From: Aurantiochytrium sp. KH105
Lineage: Eukaryota > Sar > Bigyra > Thraustochytrida > Thraustochytriidae
Reading direction: 5' to 3'
Length of the DNA stretch: 64,000 nt
NCBI GenBank assembly: GCA_003116975.1
Contig: BGKB01000153.1
Location: 96,616-160,615 of the forward strand
In this document: piece by piece, positions 18,931 to 29,687 of the stretch
How the letters are laid out: the number at the start of each line of letters is the position of its first letter
Position numbering within the stretch: position 1 is the stretch's first letter
Program-made: the position numbers and the translations under genes
Notes under the pieces: model-generated
Seen by the model: the letters and a program-made list of their open reading frames with translations, nothing else
What the model was told of the DNA's origin: nothing
Databases searched by the model: none

Positions 18931-19942
18931 CTTGCCTTGCTTATCTTATCCTCGTCCTCCTTAGTCTCGTCGTCGCTGGCGTGGCGTGGCGTGGCGTGGC
19001 GTGTCTTCCGCCGCTTGCGTGTCGAGCTCGTGCCTGCGTGCGTGCCTTCTTGCCTGCCTGCCTTCTTGCCTGCCTGCGCGCCGCAATGCGTCTTTGCCGC
19101 GCGGCCGCGCAGACCCTGCTCGGAATAATCTTTCGGGAGGCCCGAGGCGCAAGGAAGGAAGGAAGGAGCAGCTGCTGCTGCTGCAGAGAAGAGGAGAAGA
19201 GGAGAAGAGGATAGGAATCCCAGGCCGCGCCAGCCAGCAGTGGCGGCGGACCTAGAAAGATAGATATGCTAGATCCACGCACGCTGACGCAGGCGCGCAA
19301 GCACGACAGACAGACAGACAGACAGACGGGCAGGCAGACGGGCAGGCAGGAAGGCAGGAGAAAGGAGGGAGCGCTGCTGCTTGCTTGCTCGCTCGCTCGC
19401 TGGCTTGTTGCCGTGGATCGCAGTCGCTTACTCGCTTGCGTACGGGTCTTCGGGGAATGACGCTGCGACGCCCGAGATCCCGAGGCGGCGAGAACAGCGA
19501 AGGGGAGGCCAAGAGGCGCAGGGAGCCCCCCTGAAGCGAGGGCAGCGATTGGGAGTGAAGGCGAAAGGGAGGGGCGTGGTACGAGTGCTGAGGAGGTCAG
19601 ATTCGGTGGAGATCTGCACGAAACCCAGGGAGTGGATACGCGACAAAAAGGAGAGGAAGCGGCAAAGACTCTCAAAGTAGCCCCCAAAAGGTGTGCACCC
19701 GTACGCGGAGGGTCCCCGGAGAGCTTTGGGTGCGCCGCCCGGCGGCCGGGCGCGTCCAAGATGAGCGAGTGTGCGAGGGGCCTGGCAGAGTGCGAGCGAG
19801 CGTCCGGGCGTACGAGAGCAGCGCGAGCAGTCGCGGCGGCGGCGGTGGCGGCGGCAGTGCAGAAGCGCTGGACCAGAATCCGGTCTTGAAGCGAAGCGGG
19901 CGCTTTTTGGGAGACGGTAAACCAGGCACATTTCCAGCAACG
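18931..19942. promoter_or_regulatory. Divergent intergenic region, aminotransferase / DUF4476-like gene
   Basis: About 1 kb with (GTGGC)n at about 18977-19003, CTTG/CCTG-rich stretches, and (GACA)/(GGCA) units at about 19305-19352. The long minus-strand frame across this region (to 20380) is a shadow of the DUF4476 gene and repeats. The plus frame is open from 19691, giving a possible 84-residue Arg/Gly-rich extension of the next gene. Confidence 0.4.
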
Positions 19943-20353
19943 ATGGCGGAAGCAGAGGTGAAGGAGCGCGTGCCTCTCGAGGACGGCATGTTTGAGCAAA
20001 AGCTGGGCCAGGTGACGCGGCAGGCGAGTGAGCGCGACCGCGCACGGCTCATCAAAAACATCGTCGACAATTTTGCTCTCACCGTGGACCAAGCCATTGC
20101 TATCGTTGGCGCGTGCCACGACTCGCAGAGCAAACTGGATGCCAGCGTGGTAATCGTCGCGAGCATCCCGGAAGACGCTCTCGAGGAATTTGCCGACGCC
20201 GGTGTCGCCAAACTCTTCAAGTACAAGGAGGATCGCGAGGAGTTTTGCGAAAAATTGGGCGTCGAGTACCGCGAGCCGGAGCGACCCAAGTCTGCCCAGC
20301 GTCCCAAAGTCGCGACCTTTGACAAGCAGAATGTTGCCGGATACTCGACGTGA
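19943..20353 (+). CDS. DUF4476-like small protein
   Basis: 136 residues from the ATG at 19943 (context AACGATGG). The segment from about residue 15 to 107 resembles DUF4476: a helix ending in FALTVDQAIAIVGACHDSQSK, then KLDASVVIVASIPEDALEEF, then LFKYKEDREEFCEKLGV. DUF4476 is a short all-helical domain of unknown function in animals, protists and bacteria. The tail REPERPKSAQRPKVATFDKQ is polar. The TGA stop overlaps a GTGAGT donor at 20350-20355, and a strong acceptor (TTCTCTTGCAG) ends at 20449. Splicing would replace the stop with a 50-residue tail ending at 20603. That tail is A+T-rich with poor codon bias, so I prefer the unspliced end and read the intron as lying in the 3' UTR. Confidence 0.65.
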   Translation: MAEAEVKERVPLEDGMFEQKLGQVTRQASERDRARLIKNIVDNFALTVDQAIAIVGACHDSQSKLDASVVIVASIPEDALEEFADAGVAKLFKYKEDREEFCEKLGVEYREPERPKSAQRPKVATFDKQNVAGYST

Positions 20354-21164
20354 GTCAAATTCTAATGCGGGCGCGCGCATTAGGGTTTGTTCTTCTCGTT
20401 AATGGCCCGGTTCTAAGCCGTTGAGACCCGAATCTTTATTCTCTTGCAGAAATGGGTGGCAATTGAGTCTTCAATCTACCCCATCAATCCATGTTCAATG
20501 TTCACGCGTGCTTTTTTCTTGGACGACTGGAGGTGAAAGAAAGTGCGGAAAACCTTTTATTTTGTTTGGATTCTTTGTCTCCTTTTTTCTGTACAATACT
20601 TGATTAAGCATCATTGGTTTTCTTTTCTCAAGAACGAGAAACGTTGATTCGTCTTGCCTTGGCTTGGAGCGAATGGGATTGGGGACTTTGCTCAGAACGT
20701 TGATATGTCCAGACTTGGCTATTGGGGAATGTTTGCGATGTGGATTTTGCTCTGTGGGACAACTAATCGACTTGCACAAGCGAGTTCAAAGATAGGCTTT
20801 ACGCACTGCATCAGAAAATGCAAAGGAATCTGATTCTCGCAGTCAAGTGACGACTCAAGTCAGAATGTTCTCGTCAAGACGAGCAGACACAATTGAAGTT
20901 GGTTGATCAAGGCAAAGTCTCTCCATCTGTTTCGTCGAAAGCGATAACAAGGCACTTACAGGATACAAGCTTGCTTTGATTAGGAAGAGAACATGAGAAC
21001 ATTTAAGAAAAAAATACAAGGGTCAAAATGCATGTGCGTGGCAGTGTGTGTGTGTGTGTGTGTGTGAGGGAGTGAGAGCATGCGCGTGGTTGGCTGGCAG
21101 AGGGTGGAATGGAGGGAGTGGGCCGTCACCAATATCGTAAAGGAAGCAGGAAAAGAAGTGTCGA
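20354..21164. other. Convergent 3' intergenic region
   Basis: A+T-rich sequence between convergent genes, holding the candidate 3'-UTR intron 20350-20449 and a (GT)n run at about 21046-21065. No gene seen. Confidence 0.5.
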
Positions 21165-21716
21165 TTATTCGAGGCCGACCGCCTTTTTGATTCGACGCAT
21201 CGAGGTGCCGCCTCGAATTGGTCCGCGCATGGTGGCTGCTTGCATCTGCTGCTTCTTCTTCTTTTTCTTCTCGCTGCGCTCGGAAGCTTTCTTCAGACGC
21301 TCAATGTGAAAGTCAAGCTCGAGATTGCCCTCAAGATCGTCCTCAAAGCTGCGCAAGACGGCCGAAGGCCGCGGCGTCTCGGCGAACTCGAGCTCTGCGA
21401 GAAACTCGGCGGTCTCCCTCTCGACGCCAGTTTTCTTTCGTGGCGGCTTGCCATCTTGCTCGTCGTCCATCTCGGGCGTTTGTTCTGCCTCGTCGTCCTC
21501 GTCGGCCTCCTCGAAGCGGTGGTTCTCGTATTGAAACTCCTCGGCCTTGGGGTCGTAGACGTCGTCGAGGTCCACCTTGGACGGGCCGGTGGCCCTCGAG
21601 GAGGCGTCCGAGGACGCCTTGGAGGACGCGGACCTCCTGCTGCCGGCCGAGAGCGCCAAGCTCCTGCCCAGCCTGGCCAGCGACAGCTTGCGCACGCTCT
21701 TCTCCGACTGGGACAT
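21165..21716 (-). CDS. Acidic/basic hypothetical protein, local paralogue family member A
   Basis: 183 residues from the ATG complementary to 21714-21716. The N-terminus is basic and Ser-rich (MSQSEKSVRKLSLARLGRSL), residues 48-90 are acidic, and residues 104-142 form a core: FLAELEF, then AVLRSFEDDLEG, then HIERLKKASERSEKKKKKK. A basic C-terminus follows (RGPIRGGTSMRRIKKAVGLE). The same order and core occur in the minus-strand genes at 26741-27259 and 29193-29687, so this is a dispersed local family. The alternating charge and lysine-rich helix suggest a nucleic-acid or chromatin partner, but that is only inference. No known domain was recognised. Confidence 0.65.
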   Translation of the reverse strand: MSQSEKSVRKLSLARLGRSLALSAGSRRSASSKASSDASSRATGPSKVDLDDVYDPKAEEFQYENHRFEEADEDDEAEQTPEMDDEQDGKPPRKKTGVERETAEFLAELEFAETPRPSAVLRSFEDDLEGNLELDFHIERLKKASERSEKKKKKKQQMQAATMRGPIRGGTSMRRIKKAVGLE

Positions 21717-22900
21717 GCTGGCAATGGGGAAACAGGTGAAGGGGGTCTTGTGTCTTGACTGCTCTCGTCCTGCCGAGCGATTGGGTTTTGCTCGCGGTCT
21801 CGCCCGAGTGTGCGTGCCTCCGAGCAGCAAGGTAGCTAGCTAGCTAGCTGGCTAGCTGGCAGCAGCCCTAGAAGCAGGCCGCCGAGCAGGCAGGCTCGTG
21901 GTTTGCTTACCTCAGAGCTGGCTGGTTGGCTCGCAGCTCGGCCGCTTCTTCCTGCCCGCCGCCCCTTCCTGCGGCGCCACTGGTGGCCCCAAGAGACTGG
22001 CCGAGACGAGGCAGAAGATCAGCGCAGACCAGGCAGGCAGGCAGGCAGGCAGGCCGCGCTAGCTCTTTCGAGGATCGCCGCGCGGCCCGCGGGAGGTGCG
22101 GGAGGACGGCGAGCAGGCGAGGCGAGCAGGCGAGCAGGCGGGCCGACAAGAGGTGGTGGCGGCCGGCCGCCGGGTAGCGAGGCAGCGCGCGCGGGCCGCA
22201 CCGCGGTCGGCCCGGGAGGAGCCAAGGCGGCCGGGCTGTGAAGGCGGAGGAGCAGACGCGGACGCAGGCGTGGGCGCGTGTGCGCGTGTGCATGCGTTAC
22301 GTACGTACGCGCGCGGACGGTCGGGGACAAAAGGGGGGGAAGGGGGAGGGGCGGTGTGAAGAGCGCTCGCGTGCTTGGCTGGCTTGTGCACGCTGCACCG
22401 CCTCCCGGGCGCCCGTGGACGCCGCGTACGTACATCCCCGGCCCGCGCCGAGCCGCAGCCTCGCCGCCAGTCGAGGGTGTAGCGATGCCGAGGCGCGATG
22501 CGACGCCGTGGTCGATGCGACGCGATGCCATCCCATCCGAGGCGGCGGTATGGCGAGGGGGGTGTCCCCGCCGGTGGCCAGCGTAAGCCCCGCAGCGTTC
22601 CCGCAGCTTGCTTCTGCCGCTCTCCATGAGCGGCGGCGGGCGGGATCCGCACCTCCCTCCCAATAATAACCAACCAACCACCGCGGGCTGCTAGAGCTGC
22701 AGCTGCCCGAGCAGGCGCCTCGGCGCAGGGCAGGCGAGGAGGCGAGGCGACACGCCGCCGCACGGCTTCTAATTCCGGCCGGAAGTAGAGCTCGCTGCCC
22801 GTGGTGTGGCAGGCGTGTCGAGGCTGCACCGCCTGCACTTCTGCGGCGCGTGCAGCAGCAGACTTTCGCGAGGAGTAGTAGGAACAGCCCGTGTCCGTCT

Positions 22901-22928
22901 CTTTGCTTTGCTTTGCTTTGCTTTGCTT
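22901..22928. repeat. (CTTTG)n pentanucleotide array
   Basis: Five and a half CTTTG units. It belongs to the set of distinct pentamer arrays in this spacer. Confidence 0.85.
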
Positions 22929-23445
22929 CGTCCTGCCACTCCTCTTTCGAAGCGAAGCAGGCGAAATTTCGCTGGCTGGCTGCAGCAGCCACAGCAGGCT
23001 GGACGTGACGGCCGCACAACTTGAGAAAGAAGCCGGAGGTCGGTCGCTGCGCCCACCACGGCCAATGGTCGCAGGGAGGCGCCGGGCGCGAACCGACAGC
23101 GGGCTGCAGCCGGCCATGGTGGCTCTCTGTCTGTCGCTGGCCGCTGCCGCCGCAACGCCAAGAGGCGACGCCGATCCTGACCGCGTGGAGAGAGAGCCCT
23201 AACGAACTTGTCGGGGCGGCAGGGCACGCGCTGCAACTCGTGCCGCTGGCACGATGGGCCGCTGCGAGTGACTCGCGCCAGGCAACTTGAACTTCTGCGG
23301 CGAATCGATCGACATGGTCGGCGCGGGGCCGCGGGCCGGACGTTTACGAAGTTTACGCTCGCGCATGCTGCTGCTGCTGCTGCGCTTGCGGGCGGGACAG
23401 TGCAGAGGGAGGGCGGCACGGGCTGCGCTTGGACGCCCCGGCGGC

Positions 23446-23520
23446 GATGCGATGCGATGCGATGCGATGCGATGCGATGCGATGCGAGGCGATGCGATGC
23501 GAGGCGAGGCGATGCGATGC
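23446..23520. repeat. (GATGC)n pentanucleotide array with GAGGC variants
   Basis: Fifteen 5-bp units. GAGGC variants are spaced in the second half. Confidence 0.9.
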
Positions 23521-23717
23521 GAGCGGACGGGCGGGCGTAAAACACGCGCCATGGGAAAAGCGGGGCCCGGGCGGCTTCTCGGGCCGCGGCCGGCGCGGCT
23601 GGCTGGCAGGCTGGCTGGCAGGGAGGGCGGAAACGGAGGGAGGAAAGGAAACGAAATGAAAAAGGAAAAGCGCGGCGGCGCAGAGCGAGCGAGCGAAGGA
23701 CTTGTGAGTTTAATGGT

Positions 23718-23746
23718 AGTCTAGTCTAGTCTAGTCTAGTCTAGTC
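23718..23746. repeat. (CTAGT)n pentanucleotide array
   Basis: About six CTAGT units, only 200 bp from the GATGC array. Confidence 0.88.
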
Positions 23747-24523
23747 AAGCTAGTCTGGTCACTCACGTCCTCGGCGGGCGGGCGGGAGGGCACCTGCCTG
23801 TACTGCCCGTACGAGGAGAGTGACTGAACGGCCGGGCGACAGCGAAGCGGGCAACGGTGCAGGTAGGAGACAGGATGGAGAGCGGCCGTTGCGTTGGAGC
23901 AGGCACGTGCAGGCAGGCAGGCAGGCAGAGACGCGGTTGCCGCGGGTTGCCGCGCGCCCCACACCTGGATGTGCAAAGAGAGTGAGATTCGCCGCACCGA
24001 CCGCGACCAGCCACCGGACACGCGGCAGGCGACTCGCGACGACAGCAGCGGTGTGGGTGGCCACGCGCATAGCCTGCCACTGCCCCAAGGAGAAGTGAAT
24101 GCAGGTAGTAGAGGTGGTATACATACGAAACCGCGTGGCAAATCGCGAAAATTTTCTCTCTTCCCCTTCCTTACTTGCTTGCTTGCTTGCTTCCTTCCTT
24201 CCTTCCTTTTCTCCTTCTTCCCCCCCGTTCCTTTCCTTTCCTTTCCTTTCCTTTCCAAGCCAGGCAGTCACGGACCGGCCGGAGGTGTGGGGCTGGGCCG
24301 AAGTGGCACCTGAGTCAAGCTCCCGCAGACGGCGCAACATCGCCTGCTATATTTGCCCGCAGCTATGGACTGCCCGTGTAATTACTTTCTGCCGTGGCCG
24401 CGGGTGGACGCGCCTCAAAACACGCCGGTGCGCGCGGTAACGGGCCTTCCCCGGCCCGTACTCCCTCCGAGGGCCCGCTGCCGCACGCGCCCCGAGCTCT
24501 CTCTAGCCGGGCTTGCCCCGCAT

Positions 24524-24555
24524 CGTCTCGTCTCGTCTCGTCTCGTCTCGTCTCG
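24524..24555. repeat. (GTCTC)n pentanucleotide array
   Basis: Six GTCTC units. The unit is the complement of the GAGAC array at 15264-15297. Confidence 0.88.
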
Positions 24556-25867
24556 CCCAGGCCTCCCGGCAGCGGAGACGCGGCGCGGAGGCGCGCACTT
24601 CGCAGGGCGCGGGCAGGGTGCAGCGATTCTGGACAAGCCAGAGATGAAGGTGAATGACTCGGACGGATGAGTACACATGAACGAACGGATGTATGGATGA
24701 ATGGATGGATAGATGAATGAATGTCAATGTATGAAATGACAATGAATGAATAAATGAGAGCCTTGATGAATACAGCTGGCTGGTAGGTGTGGCAATGTGG
24801 CTGGCTGAAGGCAGAGTGACCGGAGGCGACCGTCTCTACGCGGGCCGCCTACACCAGCCCGCAGCTGTGGCGGTGTGGCGGAGCCTGTAGAAGCGGGGAT
24901 AAGCAGGGGAGAACGGGGCTGAGTTGGAAGAGAGAGTCTCGTTCTTCCGGGACGAAAGGGAGGGGCGGGCTTGACAGCTCGGCGGCCTTTCTCCCGCGCC
25001 GAGACCGTCCCGCGCGCGGCAGCGTGCGCCGGTCCGGGCAGGGCGGTCGCCGTCTCGGCCTTTCTGCCTGGTGGAACCTCTCGCGTTCTCGGCCGGGCTG
25101 GCAGCCGCGATATGCAACGCGAGGCGCGGTGTTGGTGTGGGGGTTAAGGTGTAGCGGGAGATTTTAGGTTAGCTCGGTGCACGAGCGCGTGTGCACGGAA
25201 ACGAATGTATACTACGAAAAGCCAATAGCAAGCAAGCACTAGCAAGGTGAACGGCGAAGCACAACCGAAGCAAGGGCAGCTGGCTGATGACGATGACGAG
25301 GAAGGCCCAGCTCATACTAGCAGCACAGTCAATAAGCGAATGCTGCGTGTGCAGAGCAGAGCTGAGCAGTGCAGAGCAGTGCTGCGCGGACGACAAGTGT
25401 GTCGCTAAGATTGCGGCGTGGCACGACCTAAAAAACCAGTCCAGCGCAGTACAGTGCTGTGCAGCGCAGTGCAATGTCGCACGGGACAAAGACGCTGAGC
25501 TCTAGCCTGGTCTGGCCCAGTCTGGCCCAGTCTGGCTGCTGGCACGATGGGTCGGCCCGCCGCGCGAACTTTGGCGCTGCACCTGGCAGCTATCTAGCCA
25601 GCTATAGCCAGCTTTTGAACACTGTAGAAGAACAAGGCAACCAATCATGCTTACTGTTAATCCATGCATCGGAGAGCCACAGGCGAACAGGCCGGTTCTA
25701 ATATGTATTGGACTATACTGGTGCGGTGACAAAGATTGCCTCTTTTTGCTGTCCCCCTCTTTCCTTTTGAAGCCCCAGCCCTCACGCTCTTTCTTATGGC
25801 TGGCGCTGCACCGTTGCACAAGTGCAATCCCTCGCTCGCGTGCGCGTGCCGGGACAGTGCGAAGCGT

Positions 25868-26197
25868 TCAGAACTTTCTTAAAGTGCTCTCGCACGCTCC
25901 GACCACGAGCCAGAGGCTTTCCTGAAGGCTGCTGTCAAAGGCGTAGGAGAAAGCTTCACGGCCACTTGACACAGGAGTCTGAATGAGTGCATGGTTGGCC
26001 CGTCGTGAGTTGTAATGCACGCGAGCATAAAGTCTATTTCCATGTTTTCTTCTTTCCATTATTCTTCCTTTTCCTTCCCAAGAAAGAAACTGTCTTACTT
26101 GGGCCTCTCGTTCCGGCTGAGCGTACTTGTCGAACGGCATGACAGCGAAACGCAGCTGGAAGCTCCGAAGCAAGGCCTCAGATAGGGTTGCGCTCAT
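25868..26197 (-). CDS. Possible two-exon small hypothetical protein
   Basis: Model: exon 1 complement 26099-26197 (33 codons from ATG, MSATLSEALLRSFQLRFAVM...), a 120-bp intron 25979-26098 with GTAAGA donor and ATTCAG acceptor, and exon 2 complement 25868-25978 (36 codons plus stop, ending ESTLRKF). Both exons join in phase 0. The exons read more like protein (FAVMPFDKYAQPEREAQ; AFSYAFDSSLQESLW) than the intron. Without splicing the same frame also stays open, which weakens the case. No family was recognised. Confidence 0.3.
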   Translation of the reverse strand: MSATLSEALLRSFQLRFAVMPFDKYAQPEREAQVRQFLSWEGKGRIMERRKHGNRLYARVHYNSRRANHALIQTPVSSGREAFSYAFDSSLQESLWLVVGACESTLRKF

Positions 26198-26740
26198 TTC
26201 GGGTTGCGCTCGTTTCGGATTGAAGTCCTGTTGTCGCAGTTTCTGTCGTCCGTCTTCGCGATGCCCGTGTGCTTGCATCGATAATCTCCTCGTCAAGGGC
26301 GTGACTGAGCCTCTGACGATTTTACTTCGTCTCAATGCGTGCGTGCTTGCTTGTCTTCTTGAAAACAGTCAGACAAGCGAACGCCTCAAGTAGCGCTCCC
26401 GTCCTGTCGTTGAACACGGAAAATCAATCATACACCAAATCGACAACAACAACAAAAACAACAATTTCTTATCAAGGCGCAAAAAGCCTTGCTTCTGCAA
26501 AGAGTCCAACACAGACAAAACTTTTGCCATCTCATGCTCAAATATACAATGACACAGTCACTCGCCCGCATCCACAATGAACGCTGACTGTGTGCGGAAA
26601 AGTAGTGCTTCTCCGAAGCCCAAAACGTGATGCTTGCTTGAAGCGCAAAAACAGGCTCTTTGTGAAGCTGAAAGCGCGACGCTTTCTTCAAAGTTCAAAA
26701 AGCAACGCTCCCTCGAAGCTGAAAGGGAAAAAACCACTCT

Positions 26741-27259
26741 TCAAAGCTCTGGCATCTGCCCAGGTACGGAAGGAGCCGAGCTCTTTTGCCTGCGCAACGA
26801 GGTCTTCATGCGCATGATCAGGGGTGCCGGCGACCCTTTCTTGCGCTCCGTGCTCTTTGCTTTGGCGTTCTTCTTCTTACGACGAAGCGTGCTCGCTTGA
26901 ATACGCTCAATGTCATGTTGGATCTGCAGCACAGCCTCGAGGTCCTCGTCAACAGTCCGCAGCACCTGTGATGCCCGAGCTGCGTTGGAAAATTCGAGTG
27001 CCGCAAGGTAAGGCGTCCCTTGTTTGCAGCTCTTGTGCACCTTGGCGCGCAGCGCAACATCTTCTTGCCTTTGCGCCTCTGGGTCGAGATCCTCCGGCGT
27101 CTCCTCGATTTCCTCTCGAGTCTCCTCGTCATCGGTCATGCCCTCGTCATCTCGCTCGTCCCGCGTATCGCGCCAAGTTCCCCTGTTCCGTGGGGACACC
27201 GATGAGTCTTGTGCGCCCGACGCCCGCAGCGCTCTGGAGAGAGACTTGCGCAGACTCAT
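26741..27259 (-). CDS. Acidic/basic hypothetical protein, local paralogue family member B
   Basis: 172 residues from the ATG complementary to 27257-27259. N-terminus MSLRKSLSRALRASG matches MSLRASLRRSLNASS of member C. Residues 31-70 are acidic (DTRDERDDEGMTDDEETREE). Core 84-131: YLAALEFSNAARASQVLRTV, then DEDLEAVLQIQHDIERI, then RRKKK. The tail is basic (MRMKTSLRRQKS). The match to member A (LEF, VLR, DLE, HIERL) is collinear. No domain is known to me, and there is no signal peptide or membrane segment. Confidence 0.65.
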   Translation of the reverse strand: MSLRKSLSRALRASGAQDSSVSPRNRGTWRDTRDERDDEGMTDDEETREEIEETPEDLDPEAQRQEDVALRAKVHKSCKQGTPYLAALEFSNAARASQVLRTVDEDLEAVLQIQHDIERIQASTLRRKKKNAKAKSTERKKGSPAPLIMRMKTSLRRQKSSAPSVPGQMPEL

Positions 27260-29192
27260 CTTCTCCCCTCGCGTCTCGTTGCTCGCTCTGCGCCGCTCTG
27301 CGCCGCTCTGCGCGCCTACGCGTGGGCCTCTGCGCCTTCCTCTGCTGGTCGCTTGGTCGCTTGGTTCTCGCCAGAGGCCTCGTAGGAAGAGGGGGAGGGT
27401 TAGGCCTCTGCTTGTCGAGGGGCCTGTTCCGTTGCGGGTTTGCTTGCACGATGCTAGCCCTGCTCGCTTGACGTTCCATCACGTTCACCCAGGATTGACA
27501 AGTGAGAGACCCCGATGACTGGTGGAGCGTGAAGTTGAAGTTTTTAATCACGCCAGGCAAGTATAAAAGCCTGACAAGTAAGCTGGCAAGCTGGCTTGCA
27601 CTTGAACGAGAACCACACCCACCCCAATTGGCCGTTCCAACCTCTTTCAAAGTTTCCATTATACAAGCAATAAAGCCGAAAATCGACATCGTCCAGCTTT
27701 GTCTGAGGCCTTGTCACTGCTATCCACCAGAAAGGTGGCCAGACGTTGGTCTTCGCACACGGCCACAGCAGCACTCACTCTGACTCCTTAGTCATCATTT
27801 TTCATTATTTTATGATTTACTGTTACGTAGGCCTAGTGCACAAGTCAACTAGCAAGCTGGCTTGCCAGCTTGCGAGCAAGCAAGCAGGCACACACGCAAG
27901 CAAAAGTCTGCACAAGTCTACTCATTCCACGAACCACCTATACCTTTGTAAAGAATAGGCAGACAAGCAGCTAGCAAGCAGACAAGTAGACTCACCAATC
28001 GCGATCGGCGCGCTGCGAGCTCGGCCATGCGATCCCACTCGCAGGCTCGACACACGATTCACACCTCCATCGAGCATGTCACCTGCATAGTGCTGCTGCT
28101 TCGAACGATGGCGTCGACGATGCCGCTTACCTCGCGCGCGCGCGAACCACGAGCGTCCCTGGTGTGTAGAAAGTGTGAAGAATTCTGAGCAGGAGAAGCA
28201 ACACTTCTTGTGGCCATCGCAAGAAAGCCAGCCAGTTTCTGGAAGCATCGAATGATAAGAATTCCTCTATACAGAGCCTATGTATACCTTGCTCGCCCCT
28301 TGGCCGAAAAGGAGCCCAAAGCAAAGCTCAACTGCAGCCAGGGGGGCGATGACCACCGACCAACGAGCAACTAGCACGGGACAGCAACAAGCACCCATCA
28401 GGTCACACCACCTCTTTGGAGCAAAGAAAAGAGCCAATGCGGAAATTTTTCGCATCAAGCCTCAATCCTTAAGGTTAGTATGCCGAGGCAAACATGATCT
28501 AGTTTGATTCGAGCCTCAGATCCAAACGCAGATTCAGGAAAAACTAGTACCTTCCAATCTCATTTTCGGGTAATAAGTAGCCTACGCCCACGACAGCGAC
28601 AGAGCGTGCTTTTTTTTAAGAGAAAACATTGCTAATCTCCTTTCTCAGAGACACTTGTCTTACGCCTGTGAAGACGCAAGGTCAGTGTTCTAGATCCGCA
28701 AGGGCCATATTTTTAAGATCCGCAAAGGCAAAGATCAAGATCCGCGTCGGTTAGCGCCTCGACGTTATCGTACAGTCATTCGCTCACCTCCCTGCACCTC
28801 TTGCTGAACTGGCACGTCATAAGCTCAAAGTAAATCCGTCCTACAATCGCTTGGTCAACAAGTACGAGATCTAGCCCAAGGTCCCCTTGTCCACTAACAG
28901 ACGTATACGCAGTACGAATCTGGCCGTGCGTGCGGAGCGGATCACGACTGTTCTGGCTCTTGCCTTTGCGGCATAGACAGACAACTTTCAAAAACATTTT
29001 TTTCTTTTTCAGGGTTAGTATAGTTTGGTCAAGGTTGTGTGCAAATCGGGTCCTCTCTTGCAGTCAGGCAAGAGGTGCATTGCGCTAGAATCTTCACGCG
29101 CATCAATCAATGGTCAAGGTGGTAAAATGATCGGTCCACAGGCTTGCGTGAAGAAAAGGGAGGCAGGGTGGAAAGAGCGGTATGCGTCGCAT
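27260..29192. other. 1.9 kb spacer between family members B and C
   Basis: No supportable gene. Mixed composition, A+T-richer from about 27540 on, without the long microsatellites of the neighbouring spacers. It includes a C-to-G-rich start and short CTTGC/GCAAG clusters at about 27845-27905. Confidence 0.45.
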
Positions 29193-29687
29193 TCAAAAGC
29201 TCGGGCGCCTCCCTTCAGAGGCCTCGGGCAACCGCAAGCTCTTGATCAACTTTCGACCAGTCCGGAAAATTCCAGTGCCCCGTCGGCCACTTCTCGCGGG
29301 CTGAGCAGGTGCCGCCGCCGCTCCCGAATCAGAATCATCATCGGCGAATGCCTTTGCAGCAGCTTCTTTGCGCCTTCGCAAGCTTCGAATGCGGTCAAGC
29401 ACCTGTTCCATCTTCTCTGCCTGCTCAGGTTCCTCCTCGTCCGAGGAGAGCACGTCAGCCGGCTCCAAGGGCGCGAACTCGAGCGTGGCCAACACCGCGG
29501 CAGCTCGAATTCCCTCTTTCCGCTTCTCGTCGCCGTACTCGTACTCCTCGTTCTCATCATAGATGTCTTCGCGGTCCTCCTCGCCGTCGTCGTCGTCGCT
29601 CTCGCTTGCCCGCGTCGGCGTCCGCGCCATGAACGAGCTCCGCGAGCTCGCGTTTAGCGACCTGCGCAGAGACGCACGCAGAGACAT
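29193..29687 (-). CDS. Acidic/basic hypothetical protein, local paralogue family member C
   Basis: 164 residues from the ATG complementary to 29685-29687. Basic N-terminus MSLRASLRRSLNASSRSSF, an acidic Tyr-containing segment (residues 29-55, DDDDGEEDREDIYDENEEYE), core 64-107 (AVLATLEFAPLEPADVL, then VLDRIRSLRRRKEAAAK), a second small acidic patch (DDDSDSG) and an Ala/Pro linker. The tail is basic (FRTGRKLIKSLRL). The order of charge blocks and the LEF...VL...RI...RRK pattern match members A and B. It is the most diverged of the three in the core. Function unknown. Confidence 0.65.
   Translation of the reverse strand: MSLRASLRRSLNASSRSSFMARTPTRASESDDDDGEEDREDIYDENEEYEYGDEKRKEGIRAAAVLATLEFAPLEPADVLSSDEEEPEQAEKMEQVLDRIRSLRRRKEAAAKAFADDDSDSGAAAAPAQPARSGRRGTGIFRTGRKLIKSLRLPEASEGRRPSF

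Larger units (their letters stand above)
21717..25867. other. 4.1 kb repeat-rich spacer
   Basis: No supportable gene. G+C-rich sequence with many microsatellites: CTAG units (about 21832-21856), GCAG (about 22028-22052), CTTTG, GATGC, CTAGT, GTCTC. Frames on both strands translate into repeat-like peptides. Confidence 0.55.

Noticed and set aside
11575-24560. CRISPR-like arrays among the tandem repeats
   Set aside because: Repeats are contiguous 4-57 bp units without unique spacers, in a eukaryotic genome.
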